From the NCBI GenBank assembly GCA_022841345.1, contig JALHRR010000012.1, positions 62,001 to 126,000 on the forward strand: 64,000 bases of DNA. The letters are read 5' to 3'. Each line of letters begins with the position of its first letter. Positions within the stretch are counted from its first letter, which is position 1. Both the position numbers and the translations under genes were made by a program. Shown piece by piece: positions 26,487 through 35,074 of the stretch. Source of the DNA: Saprospiraceae bacterium (lineage in GTDB: Bacteria > Bacteroidota > Bacteroidia > Chitinophagales > Saprospiraceae). The notes under the pieces were generated by a model. The model did not search any database and was not told the origin of the DNA. It saw nothing but the letters and a program-made list of their open reading frames with translations.

Positions 26487-27458
26487 ATGAAGCATCTCGC
26501 TCTGAGATATAAAGCTTTGTTTCGACCCGACATGTATCATGGCTGGGGAAAGCGAAAACAATATTTTGAAGGTTGGTATTTTAAATTTGTGAACAAAGAC
26601 AAATCACTTGCTTTTGCTGTCATACCGGGAATTTCTATTAACAAAGCCGGTGTAGCACATGCATTCATTCAAGTGTTGGATGGTCTTCATGCACAATCAT
26701 CTTATCATAGTTTTGATGCGACAGATTTCATTCCTTCAGCAAGGGATTTTTCTCTGCAGTTGGGGAATAATCATTTTTCGCCACACAAAGTTAAGCTGGA
26801 TTTGAATGGCTTGAAAGCAGACATTGGAATTCATGACAGATATGCATGGCCCAGACACAAAGGTGCGCCGGGTGTTATGGGTTGGTATTCTTTGGTCCCT
26901 TTTATGGAATGCTATCATGGTGTAGTGAGTATGAATCACACTCTTAGCGGAAAAGTAGAATGGAATGGACAGGCTTATGACATGGAATCAGGACTGGGAT
27001 ATATAGAAAAAGACTGGGGCAGATCATTCCCAAAAAGCTGGATTTGGATGCAAAGCAATCATTTTGAATATTCAGGACAATGTTCATTTATGTTTTCTCT
27101 TGCGCATATTCCTTGGCTAAAGTCCCATTTTAACGGATTTCTTGGAGGACTTTTATTGGATGGAAAATTGCATAGATTTGCGACGTACACCGGTGCTTCC
27201 ATCAAAGGGATGCTGAATGATCAAAAGGTAGAATTAGATATTCACCAGGGAAGGAAGATGCTGCACGTTCACGCATTCAAACAAAAAGGAGGAGATTTAA
27301 TTTCACCCATAAATGGAGAAATGATCGGCAAGGTAAATGAAAGCCTGATTTCGCATATTGATCTGATATTAAAGGATGGAAAGGATATAATATTTGAAAG
27401 CAAAGCTGAAATTGCCGGTCTTGAGGTCGCCGGTGAGGCACATTTATTATTCAAATGA
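26487..27458 (+). CDS. Tocopherol cyclase family protein
   Basis: 323 residues. LFRPDMYHGWGKRKQYFEGWYFKFV at the N-terminus and GLGYIEKDWGRSFPKSWIWMQSNHF in the centre are typical of tocopherol-cyclase-like proteins (lipocalin-like beta-barrels). In plants and cyanobacteria the enzyme closes the chromanol ring of vitamin E. Heterotrophic Bacteroidota have no tocopherol pathway that I know of, so the substrate here is probably another amphiphile. No signal peptide is seen. The gene is 3 bp behind the DUF4294 gene. Confidence 0.8.
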   Translation: MKHLALRYKALFRPDMYHGWGKRKQYFEGWYFKFVNKDKSLAFAVIPGISINKAGVAHAFIQVLDGLHAQSSYHSFDATDFIPSARDFSLQLGNNHFSPHKVKLDLNGLKADIGIHDRYAWPRHKGAPGVMGWYSLVPFMECYHGVVSMNHTLSGKVEWNGQAYDMESGLGYIEKDWGRSFPKSWIWMQSNHFEYSGQCSFMFSLAHIPWLKSHFNGFLGGLLLDGKLHRFATYTGASIKGMLNDQKVELDIHQGRKMLHVHAFKQKGGDLISPINGEMIGKVNESLISHIDLILKDGKDIIFESKAEIAGLEVAGEAHLLFK

Positions 27459-27517
27459 TATTTTGCAAAATGGAACACAGCAGTAAAACCTGATGTTATC
27501 ACAATAAACAGAGATAC

Positions 27518-27901
27518 ATGAAGCGCATAGAAGCATTTAAAAATTTCTTTCAACCAACTAAATTCATAGGCCAATTAGGGTCCGTCATTCGAAAAGCGGG
27601 TGTCCAAACCAGCTATACCGGTTTGTTGCTTTTCTATGCCTTTAAAAGAAAAGAAACGCCATTATGGGCTAAGAGAATCATCATTGGTTTACTGGGATAT
27701 TTGCTGGCACCTTTGGATGCAATACCTGATCTGGCACCTGTCATAGGATATACGGACGATATCGGGCTTCTGAGTTTTGGACTTGTAACCATTGCTGCAT
27801 ATATCGATGACAGTGTAAAATCAAATGCCAGAGAGAAGATGAATTCATGGTTCCCCAATTTGAAACCAGCTGATATTCAGGCAGTCGATAAAAAATTATA
27901 A
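27518..27901 (+). CDS. YkvA/DUF1232 family membrane protein
   Basis: 127 residues. The DUF1232 core is WAKRIIIGLLGYLLAPLDAIPDLAPVIGYTDDIGLLSFGLVTIA: one or two membrane helices carrying the conserved (S/A)P.D.IPD.IP..G..DD pattern. Its function is unknown. A short hairpin, CTGATTT/AAATCAG, follows at 27904-27921 without a T run. Confidence 0.85.
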   Translation: MKRIEAFKNFFQPTKFIGQLGSVIRKAGVQTSYTGLLLFYAFKRKETPLWAKRIIIGLLGYLLAPLDAIPDLAPVIGYTDDIGLLSFGLVTIAAYIDDSVKSNAREKMNSWFPNLKPADIQAVDKKL

Positions 27902-27932
27902 GCTGATTTTCGTAAATCAGTTCAAAGAGACC

Positions 27933-27962
27933 TTGCTCAACACTCAAAAGGGTGTATTTTTG
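27933..27962 (+). promoter_or_regulatory. Promoter of ssb
   Basis: TTG (27933-27935), a 19-nt spacer and TATTTTTG (27955-27962): a full match to the Bacteroidota consensus, 23 bp before the ssb ATG. It probably drives ssb-gldE-gldD. Confidence 0.75.
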
Positions 27963-27985
27963 TCTCATATTAAAAAATACCCATT

Positions 27986-28399
27986 ATGATCAACAAAGTT
28001 ATTTTGATCGGAAATCTTGGCAAAGACCCTGAGGTAAGGCATTTGGAAGGAGGTTCTTCGGTGGCTAATTTCACATTGGCAACAAATGAAAACTATAAGG
28101 ACAAATCCGGCGAGTGGCAAAAACAGACTGAATGGCACAATATTGTGGCCTGGGGAAATCTTGCAGAATATTCAGAGAAATGGCTAAAAAAGGGGATGTT
28201 GGTCTTCATTGAAGGAAAATTAACACACAGAAAATATCAGGACAAAGAAGGTAACGACAGGTATATCACGGAAGTAAAATCAGTCTCTATTCGTACCATG
28301 GAGAAAAGAGAATATTCAGGTGATGAGTCCAATGCTCAGCATATGGATATTACCAATACTCCTCCTGCATTTGATCAGGAGGATGATTTACCGTTCTAA
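27986..28399 (+). CDS. ssb: Single-stranded DNA-binding protein
   Basis: 137 residues. The OB fold starts MINKVILIGNLGKDPEVR and runs to about residue 105, with conserved WHNIVAWGNLAE and GKLTHRKYQDKEGNDRY. The acidic C-terminal tail ends DDLPF, the peptide that recruits replication and repair partners. It is a tetrameric ssDNA-binding protein. gldE starts 29 bp downstream, the usual Bacteroidota order. Confidence 0.96.
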   Translation: MINKVILIGNLGKDPEVRHLEGGSSVANFTLATNENYKDKSGEWQKQTEWHNIVAWGNLAEYSEKWLKKGMLVFIEGKLTHRKYQDKEGNDRYITEVKSVSIRTMEKREYSGDESNAQHMDITNTPPAFDQEDDLPF

Positions 28400-28428
28400 G
28401 TTCTATTTCTTTACCAACCCTATTTATT

Positions 28429-29847
28429 TTGGATACCGAACCTCCCTCTCCTGAATTATATCAACATTCATTGATGCTTTTGCAGACCATGCAGGAGCCT
28501 TCAGTTATATTTTTCTTATTTGTTGGATTAGTTATTCTTTTGCTTGGATCTGCCGCAATCAGTGGTTCGGAAGTTGCATTTTTTTCCTTAGGTCCACAGG
28601 ATTTCCATGAGCTGCAGAGCGAAAATTCTGTTTCAGCCAGAAGAATTCTATTTCTGCGGGATCATCCCAGAACTTTGCTGGCAAGTATTCTGATTGGCAA
28701 CAATTTTATCAATATCGCAATTGTCATAGTTTCAGATTTCTTAATCAAAAGTTTGCTCAGTGACAGCACTTTCATCTTTTGGGGAAACAGTATTTACAAT
28801 ATTTCATTGTTCTCATTTATGGAGGCTCAGCAATGGACCGGATTTTTGGAATTCATGATTACAGTAGTAGTGGTTACTTTCATTCTCGTGCTCTTTGGCG
28901 AGATCACTCCTAAACTTTATGCCAATCACAATAATCTGAAACTTACCAGGACGCTTTCCGGAATGCTGATAGTTCTTCATAGTGCATTAAAACCATTCAG
29001 CAGGATTCTTGTAAAATCTTCGCATGTGATTGAAGGCAGGATTAACAGAAATGGATCCATGGATTTTGGCGCCAGCAAGGAAGAGATTGACAGAGCCATC
29101 GATCTGACAGTCCTTCATGAAAAAGATGCTGAAAAGGAAAAAACTATATTGAAAAGCATCATTAAGTTTGGCGAAGTAGCAGTCAAACAAATTATGAAAG
29201 CCAGAGTAGACATAGTTTGTCTTGAATTTGACAGTGATTTCAAAGAAGTCATGCAGGTAGTCAGAGAAAGTGGTTATTCCAGAATACCCATCTATACAGA
29301 TGATCTCGATCATTTGAGAGGAATACTTTATGTAAAAGACTTATTAGGCCATTTTCAGGAGGGAGCTTCATTTGAATGGCAGGAACTAATCAGAACGAAT
29401 ATGCTGTATGTGCCTGAAGCAAAAAAAATCAATGAAGTGCTGAATGATTTCAGACAACAGAAAATGCACATGGCCATTGTGGTAGATGAGTATGGCGGCA
29501 CAGCAGGACTAGTCACTCTGGAAGATATAATGGAGGAGGTCATAGGTGATATCCGGGATGAATTTGATGATGAGACAGATATATCATATGAACAAATAGA
29601 TGAGTTTACCTATTTATTTGATGGCAAAACAATGATCAATGACATGTGCAAAATACTCCAGATTGAAAAGAGTATTTTCGACACCATCAGAGGAGATGCA
29701 GATTCGATAGCCGGATTATTTCTTGAAATGATTGGCCAGATACCCCGTAAAAATGCTGAGATTAAATACAACCAATATATTTTCAAAGTTGTTTCAGTCA
29801 ACAAAAGAAGAATAGAGAAAATCCAGGTGACGATCTCCAAAACATAA
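28429..29847 (+). CDS. gldE: Gliding motility-associated protein GldE (CNNM/CBS/CorC family)
   Basis: 472 residues with a TTG start at 28429; MDTEPPSPEL resembles family N-termini as I remember them, and the first in-frame ATG (28474) would lose 15 residues. Transmembrane segments lie at about 25-50, 80-105, 110-130 and 145-165 (CNNM domain, SGSEVAFFSLG). A CBS pair follows (KARVDIVCLE...YSRIPIYTDDLDHLRGILYVKDLL; MAIVVDEYGGTAGLVTLEDIMEEVIGDI), then a CorC_HlyC domain. GldE partly substitutes for or assists GldD in gliding and is homologous to metal-transport-linked TlyC proteins. gldD follows 3 bp later. Confidence 0.93.
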   Translation: MDTEPPSPELYQHSLMLLQTMQEPSVIFFLFVGLVILLLGSAAISGSEVAFFSLGPQDFHELQSENSVSARRILFLRDHPRTLLASILIGNNFINIAIVIVSDFLIKSLLSDSTFIFWGNSIYNISLFSFMEAQQWTGFLEFMITVVVVTFILVLFGEITPKLYANHNNLKLTRTLSGMLIVLHSALKPFSRILVKSSHVIEGRINRNGSMDFGASKEEIDRAIDLTVLHEKDAEKEKTILKSIIKFGEVAVKQIMKARVDIVCLEFDSDFKEVMQVVRESGYSRIPIYTDDLDHLRGILYVKDLLGHFQEGASFEWQELIRTNMLYVPEAKKINEVLNDFRQQKMHMAIVVDEYGGTAGLVTLEDIMEEVIGDIRDEFDDETDISYEQIDEFTYLFDGKTMINDMCKILQIEKSIFDTIRGDADSIAGLFLEMIGQIPRKNAEIKYNQYIFKVVSVNKRRIEKIQVTISKT

Positions 29848-29850
29848 TTC

Positions 29851-30447
29851 ATGTCTAAAGCGCTTATTTTTTGTGGTCTATCTATTTTGTTTTTGACCGC
29901 TTGTCAGGATACAGTAATCATCCCAAAACCACGTACCTACCCCAGGGTAGAATTTCCCGACAGACAATACCAAACTTTCATACATTCTGATTGTGGATAT
30001 CAGTTTGAAGCACCGGCATATGCTGAAGTGGCACAGGACAGCGTTTTCTTCAATGAGAAAGCTCCGAATGCATGTTGGATAAACGTTGTGTATCCGTCTT
30101 TCAATGGACAATTATATTGCAGTTACTATCCTGTAAGGAATAGAGCAGAGCTGGATAAGTTAATAGCTGATGGCCATACTATTGCTAATAAACACAGTAT
30201 TAAAGCAGACTATATAGAGGAATTAATGGTCGATAATGGGCACAATGTTTATGGAATCCTATTCAATATAGAAGGTCCGGCTGCTTCAGGGATTCAATTT
30301 TATTTGACAGATAGTACACATCATTTTTTCAAAGCATCTCTCTACTTTAATGAAACTGTTAATCCGGATTCCATCGCACCCGTGCTTAAGTTCCTTGAAG
30401 GTGATATCAATCATATGATTGAAACGTTTCGGTGGAAAGCAATGTAG
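29851..30447 (+). CDS. gldD: Gliding motility lipoprotein GldD
   Basis: 198 residues. A lipoprotein signal ends at the lipobox LTAC (C18). The mature part has the GldD pattern: PKPRTYPRVEFPDRQYQ, then CGYQFEAPAYAEV and WINVVYPSFNGQLYCSYYPV. GldD is needed for gliding in Flavobacterium johnsoniae; whether this organism glides cannot be told, since the T9SS core genes are outside the window. It follows gldE directly. Confidence 0.93.
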   Translation: MSKALIFCGLSILFLTACQDTVIIPKPRTYPRVEFPDRQYQTFIHSDCGYQFEAPAYAEVAQDSVFFNEKAPNACWINVVYPSFNGQLYCSYYPVRNRAELDKLIADGHTIANKHSIKADYIEELMVDNGHNVYGILFNIEGPAASGIQFYLTDSTHHFFKASLYFNETVNPDSIAPVLKFLEGDINHMIETFRWKAM

Positions 30448-30528
30448 TATATTTAAGCTCTGTGCAGGCAAATTGTATAAATACCAGAAGGACAGATGTG
30501 ATTATTAACAATTTTAACATAAACAATT

Positions 30529-30933
30529 ATGGCAAATGTTTCTGAAATTGAAGGAATTGGACCAGCTTATGCTGCAAAGTTAGAAGCTCATGGAATTAAA
30601 ACCGTGGCTTCATTACTGGAGGCAGGGGCATCTAAAAAAGGAAGAGATTCAATCGCTGATGGTACAGGGATTGCATATGACAAAATTTTGAAATGGGTCA
30701 ATATGGCTGATTTGTTCAGGATTAAAGGTGTCGGAGAGGAATACTCAGAACTACTTGAAGCAGCAGGAGTGGATACTGTTAAAGAGCTACGAACGAGAAA
30801 TGCAGAAAACCTTCACGCAAAAATGGAGGAAGTAAATGCAGCGAAAAAATTAGTAAAAGCAATGCCTTCTGCCAGCCAGGTGGCCAGCTGGGTGGATCAC
30901 GCCAAAACATTAGATCCGGTTGTAACACATTAA
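30529..30933 (+). CDS. DUF4332 helix-hairpin-helix protein
   Basis: 134 residues. Two helix-hairpin-helix-like units are seen, IEGIGPAYAAKLEAHGIKTVASLL (about 7-30) and IKGVGEEYSELLEAAGVDTVKEL (about 64-87), as in the DUF4332 family. The GIGP/GVGE loops resemble DNA-backbone-binding hairpins; a nucleic-acid role is possible but unproven. It has its own terminator at 30957. Confidence 0.88.
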   Translation: MANVSEIEGIGPAYAAKLEAHGIKTVASLLEAGASKKGRDSIADGTGIAYDKILKWVNMADLFRIKGVGEEYSELLEAAGVDTVKELRTRNAENLHAKMEEVNAAKKLVKAMPSASQVASWVDHAKTLDPVVTH

Positions 30934-30956
30934 ACCTCAGAGAAAATTTAGTAAAT

Positions 30957-30987
30957 AAGGTGAGTTCGTAAATGGCTCACCTTTTTT
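30957..30987 (+). terminator. Terminator after the DUF4332 gene
   Basis: GGTGAG (30959-30964) pairs with CTCACC (30976-30981), followed by six T. It lies in the gap between convergent genes. Confidence 0.85.
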
Positions 30988-31678
30988 ATTCTGCTGACTT
31001 GTTGCTTCGTTGAAGTAATAGACGAATACTGGCTAAATGAGCGAACAAAACCACAGGAACAACATAAGAGGGTAACCATACATAAGGAAAATATTGAACT
31101 GCCAGATTCGGTTGGTCAAATGCGAATTGTTGAAATGGAACCGGAGATGAAAGAATTGCAATGCTTACAATGATTGCCAATAAAATTAAACATAAGATAT
31201 TCCAGATGAGAAGCACCTTTGTTTTTATACTCCGGTCTCTGAAAGCATACCACCAAATAATGGGCGCAGTAATTCCGGAAATTATGTCAAAATTAGAACC
31301 TTCAAAAGTCATCAATTCAGGAACTTGCTGATGCAAATAAAGTCCCCACAATACAACTTCTACCGGAATTCTTACAATATGAAGGAAAGTCAGATCTGCA
31401 AGATTGGCTTTATTTAAAATTACTTTTCCTCTCCTGCTTAGAAAAACATACACTATCACCAACAAGCCCGGCAAGATCAAAAGTGGAAATCTGGGTGGAA
31501 TGGTGTCCGTCACCGTATAAAAGCCGGAAGATCCCAAAATACCCTGTATTAATAGCAGGACAAAGCTGATGATCAATGCAGATTTTGAGAATTGGAGGGC
31601 TTTCATGACAAAATACATCGTCAATAGACTGGTAAAGATGAAGCCAAGATCCAACCAAAGGGGAATTTGCTGTATCAT
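30986..31678 (-). CDS. Uncharacterised seven-helix membrane protein
   Basis: 230 residues, almost wholly hydrophobic, with about seven membrane segments (about 7-25, 32-50, 65-82, 100-118, 130-148, 155-178, 197-217). No recognisable catalytic motif. A stretch LHIVRIPVEVVLWGLYLHQQVPELMTFEG and WWYAFRDRS are the most polar parts. Its upstream region contains the pair of palindromes at 31873-31936, which may regulate it. I do not recognise the family. Confidence 0.75.
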   Translation of the reverse strand: MIQQIPLWLDLGFIFTSLLTMYFVMKALQFSKSALIISFVLLLIQGILGSSGFYTVTDTIPPRFPLLILPGLLVIVYVFLSRRGKVILNKANLADLTFLHIVRIPVEVVLWGLYLHQQVPELMTFEGSNFDIISGITAPIIWWYAFRDRSIKTKVLLIWNILCLILLAIIVSIAILSSPVPFQQFAFDQPNLAVQYFPYVWLPSYVVPVVLFAHLASIRLLLQRSNKSAE

Positions 31679-31872
31679 AATAGCCTGAATTTAATCACAC
31701 AATATAACAATCAGATTTCAGACATTAAACGCTGAACTTTATTTTTGTTTTGAGTGATCTGAACCAGATTAAATTACTAATATTTAAGGCATTAAAAACT
31801 GAGTGTAATTTTCAGGAGTAATTACATTAAATGTGGATCCATCAAAGATAGTTCGGTGGATCATTTTTATAA

Positions 31873-31936
31873 AATTTGCGACTATAATCACAAATTTTTA
31901 TCAAATCTTGCGATTACGATCGCAAGATTTGATGTT
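31873..31936. promoter_or_regulatory. Two tandem palindromes, TTGCGA-N6-TCRCAA, spaced 32 bp
   Basis: Site 1 is TTGCGA-CTATAA-TCACAA (31876-31893) within an AAATTTGCGA/TCACAAATTT imperfect palindrome. Site 2 is TTGCGA-TTACGA-TCGCAA (31908-31925), nested in a perfect 15-bp palindrome arm (ATCAAATCTTGCGAT). The sites are 32 bp apart, about three helical turns. Site 2 followed by gTTTTTT also looks like a + strand terminator, but no + strand gene lies upstream; the nearest, DUF4332, already has one. An operator for the minus-strand membrane protein (about 195 bp away) is the alternative reading. Between 31679 and 31978 I see no gene. Confidence 0.5.
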
Positions 31937-31978
31937 TTTTCTCTCTTGCCAGGTTTTTTGCTTGATAATTGCTTCTGA

Positions 31979-32416
31979 TTACCAAAGTTTCACACCATCA
32001 TAAATTAGCACTTTCGTCCAGAGATGAGCACTTCCATTCCTGAAATCATCATGGACTTGTTCGGCCTGATAGAGATCATGATCCTCCTTACTGTCAAATG
32101 TTACGATTAGATTATAAGTCCATGAATTATCGACCACTTCTCTTGGAGTGCCGGCAGGAGTACCCAGGTATTTTGTTTTCACATAAGCTGAATTGTCAAT
32201 GAACTTCCTGATTTCTGCTTCAAATTCTGCTCTGTCTTTTTCTGAATCCGGATGAGCCAGCCAGAAAAATACAGAGTGAGTAAATGTACCCTCAGGAGAA
32301 CTTTCTGAAGAAGCTTCAGTTACTTCTTGTTCAGCGTTTTCCTGAGATGAAGAACAAGAGCTATACATCATCACAATCAATAGAAGACAGGAACATTTTA
32401 TCCAAATACTTTTCAT
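31979..32416 (-). CDS. Dabb (stress-responsive alpha/beta barrel) domain lipoprotein
   Basis: 145 residues. A signal peptide ends in a Cys-containing lipobox (YSSC), then comes an acidic Ser/Glu linker. The Dabb domain follows: FTHSVFFWLAHPDSEKDRAEFEAEIRKF, then YLGTPAGTPREVVDNSWTYNLIVTFDSKEDHDLYQ and HDDFRNGS. Dabb proteins are small dimeric barrels; most have no assigned reaction. This one is probably an outer-membrane or periplasmic lipoprotein. Confidence 0.87.
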   Translation of the reverse strand: MKSIWIKCSCLLLIVMMYSSCSSSQENAEQEVTEASSESSPEGTFTHSVFFWLAHPDSEKDRAEFEAEIRKFIDNSAYVKTKYLGTPAGTPREVVDNSWTYNLIVTFDSKEDHDLYQAEQVHDDFRNGSAHLWTKVLIYDGVKLW

Positions 32417-32632
32417 GATTTATTTTTTATTGGTAAAAATAGCGCCTGAGCAGTAGAATGAATAATACAATTTTCTCCGTTTTACAATGTCTGCCAACCT
32501 TTCTCGTTTTGAAATGGTAAATTTGAGCTCCCCAGGTCTTTAAAAATCCCTATTCGATCCTGAGTTGGCCAGAATATTTGACTAGAGCCAGTTGTGATTA
32601 ACTATTACCCCGAAGTGGGTAAAATATGAATA

Positions 32633-32653
32633 ACCCGGGGTAAAACCCCGGGT
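32633..32653. repeat. GC-rich intergenic palindrome
   Basis: ACCCGGGG (32633-32640) and CCCCGGGT (32646-32653) around TAAAA, a perfect 8-bp stem. A related ACCCCGAAGTGGGT lies just upstream (32607-32620). A second hairpin with GTTTTTGCT/AGCAAAAAC arms lies near 32685-32709. Such GC-rich palindromes recur between genes in this phylum. The rest of 32417-32787 holds no gene. Confidence 0.6.
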
Positions 32654-32787
32654 AGAGGTGAAAGAAGAACTGTTTTGGCGCTGTTTTTGCTCTTTCAAAG
32701 CAAAAACTGTGACAAAACATTAGGGAGGGGATTTGCATCGAACGAATGTTGGATTAAACCTAAATTCATTTTTCCAGTCCTACACAA

Positions 32788-33315
32788 ATGAAATCATTGC
32801 ATCGAATACTTCTGATCATTTCTCTATGCTATTTGTCTTTAATGACAAAAGCTTCAGACAGTATTACTGTTTATGTCTTTTTACTTGAGAGCTGTCAGAT
32901 ATGTCAAAATCAAACTGCTGAATTGAATGAAATTCATCAGAAATATGCTGAATCAGGAATAGAATTCTTAGGAATTTTTCCCAATAATGAACTCAGCACA
33001 CAAGAAGGAATTGATTCTTTTCAAACAAAATACAACCTGAAATTTCCATTCAAATTTGATCCGGATCAAATTATAGCTTCACAATTTCAGGCTTCTATCA
33101 CTCCTGAAGTTGTGGTGGTTAGAAACGCAGATCAGAAAATATTGTATAGAGGAAAAATCGATAACTCATACGAACGTGTAGGAGTCCGAAGATCAGTCAT
33201 TACTGAATTCTATCTCAAAGATGCACTGAATCAAATTCTTGAAAATAAAGAAATCAGCATCCCTCAGACATCGCCTGTAGGATGTTTTATCATGAAAAAA
33301 ACTGCATTGAAATGA
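32788..33315 (+). CDS. Secreted redoxin/thioredoxin-fold protein
   Basis: 175 residues with a signal peptide (MKSLHRILLIISLCYLSLMTKA). The thioredoxin-like fold has a CQIC redox pair at C36-C39 (FLLESCQICQNQ), an FLGIFPN strand and a cis-proline in SITPEV (about residue 110). It matches the redoxin/AhpC-TSA-like group that reduces or oxidises thiols in the periplasm. Its stop overlaps the ATG of the heme/copper protein by 4 bp (ATGA). The two products therefore probably work together; the redoxin may help mature the CxxCH heme site or deliver electrons. Confidence 0.85.
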   Translation: MKSLHRILLIISLCYLSLMTKASDSITVYVFLLESCQICQNQTAELNEIHQKYAESGIEFLGIFPNNELSTQEGIDSFQTKYNLKFPFKFDPDQIIASQFQASITPEVVVVRNADQKILYRGKIDNSYERVGVRRSVITEFYLKDALNQILENKEISIPQTSPVGCFIMKKTALK

Positions 33316-34892
33316 GTATTAAAAAATACTTTTTACTGGGTTTCGCGCTTACATCATTCCTAAGGATGAATGCTCAGGGCGTAAACTTCAGCCAGGACAT
33401 AGCATCTATTATCTATACTCATTGTACGAGTTGTCACAGGCAGGGTGAGATTGCACCATTTGCACTAACCAATTACAATGAAATTAAGTCATGGGGTCCC
33501 ATGATCAAATATGTCACCGCTATCAAATTCATGCCCCCATGGAAAGCAGACCCTACATTTCAGACTTACCTCCGGGAAAATGTCTTGTCCGATGAGCAGA
33601 TCCAAAAAATAGCCAATTGGGTAGATAATGGCATGCCACAGGGAGATCCTTCCTTAGCGCCGCCTCTTCCCGTATTCCCGGAAGGCTCGCAGATCCGGGA
33701 ACCGGATTTAGTCCTGTCTTATGCTGAATCCTATACACAGAAGGGGATCAATCAGGATGTGTATCGATATTTTGCCATTCCTACAGGACTTACTGAGGAT
33801 AAAGACCTAATAGGCCTGGAGATCAGACCGGGTAACAAGTCAATTCTTCATCATGCCCTTGCATGGGAAGATATCACAGGTGCTGCAGCTGCAGCGGATG
33901 CGGCTGATCCGGAATACGGATATGATGGAAATGAAAACGATATTTTTGATCAGCTGAACGATCAACTTCCCGGATATGTACCGGGTCAAAGACCTGTACT
34001 CTATTCCCACGGAATGGCACAGAAATTAAGAGCCGGAAGCTATATCAAATTGCAGGTTCACTATGCGCCCACACCTGTGGCACAGCAGGACTCTTCCAGT
34101 ATCAATTTATTTTTTGCAGAATCTCCGGTCAACAGATATGTCAAAAGTCATGTCATGGTACCGCTTCCGGGAGTATTGACAAATGGTCCTTTTTACATTC
34201 CTGCCAATCAGGTCAGGGAGTTTCACGGGGTGTACACTTTCACAGAGAAAGTGAGCTTGCTGAATATTTCACCACATATGCACTATCTCGGCAAAAGCTG
34301 GAGAGTCTATGCCATCAAACCCGGTGGGGACACTGTTAATTTAGTTAAAGTCAACGATTGGGACTTCAACTGGCAGGGAAATTATACTTTCAAAAAGCCG
34401 ATCGTTTTGCCCGTAGGAACGAAAGTCCATGCTTATGCGAAATATGACAACACTGTAAACAATCCTTATAATCCCAATAACCCACCCCGCGCAGTATCCT
34501 GGGGAGAGCGCACGCAGGATGAGATGTATTATCTGCCTTTTAGCTGGGTAAGTTACCGGGATGGCGATGAAGACCTGAACTTTGATGATGTCACTACCAG
34601 TCTTGAAAATGAATCCCTGCACACTATTCAAAATGAATTATATCCGATCTATCCGGTTCCGGCAAATCAGGAGGCAGTAATTGGATACACTCTGAATCAG
34701 GGTGCACCTGTGCAGCTGAATGTGCTCAATATCACCGGAAATATAGTGGAGTCTATTTATCAATCAGGATTTCATCAGCCGGGATTCCATACGCACAAAC
34801 TGGATGTCTCATCTTATACTCCGGGAATGTATATTGTCCTTCTGCAAGTTGGCAACAAGACACATGCACAGAAATTGGTGGTGACGAGGTAA
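33312..34892 (+). CDS. Cytochrome c / copper type II monooxygenase-like protein with T9SS sorting domain
   Basis: 526 residues from the ATG at 33312; a longer frame from 33282 lies inside the upstream gene. After the signal peptide (1-21), a class I-like heme site C38-T-S-C41-H42 is followed by a small cytochrome domain (about 23-105). The next region fits peptidylglycine-monooxygenase-like enzymes: H180-H181 and H250 (CuH-type site), H322-x-H324 and M405 in TQDEMYYL (CuM-type site). All six expected ligands are seen. A T9SS type A tail (YPVPANQEAVIGYTL to KLVVTR) starts near residue 445. It is likely an exported copper oxidase or monooxygenase with its own electron entry. The substrate is unknown. 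Confidence 0.85.
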   Translation: MSIKKYFLLGFALTSFLRMNAQGVNFSQDIASIIYTHCTSCHRQGEIAPFALTNYNEIKSWGPMIKYVTAIKFMPPWKADPTFQTYLRENVLSDEQIQKIANWVDNGMPQGDPSLAPPLPVFPEGSQIREPDLVLSYAESYTQKGINQDVYRYFAIPTGLTEDKDLIGLEIRPGNKSILHHALAWEDITGAAAAADAADPEYGYDGNENDIFDQLNDQLPGYVPGQRPVLYSHGMAQKLRAGSYIKLQVHYAPTPVAQQDSSSINLFFAESPVNRYVKSHVMVPLPGVLTNGPFYIPANQVREFHGVYTFTEKVSLLNISPHMHYLGKSWRVYAIKPGGDTVNLVKVNDWDFNWQGNYTFKKPIVLPVGTKVHAYAKYDNTVNNPYNPNNPPRAVSWGERTQDEMYYLPFSWVSYRDGDEDLNFDDVTTSLENESLHTIQNELYPIYPVPANQEAVIGYTLNQGAPVQLNVLNITGNIVESIYQSGFHQPGFHTHKLDVSSYTPGMYIVLLQVGNKTHAQKLVVTR

Positions 34893-35074
34893 TGAATGTG
34901 TATATTATTTCTAATTCTTAATTTAAACCTGGCAATAGCTCTATAAAGTGTGCTATTTAATTGAGTATATTCCTGGTAATCAATTCAAGAATATTGGTAA
35001 ACAGGTTGACTAAAACTTCTAAAAAGTATTGTAGGTATTTGCTCCTTCTAATTTGCCTCCAGCCGGCAGGGCTC

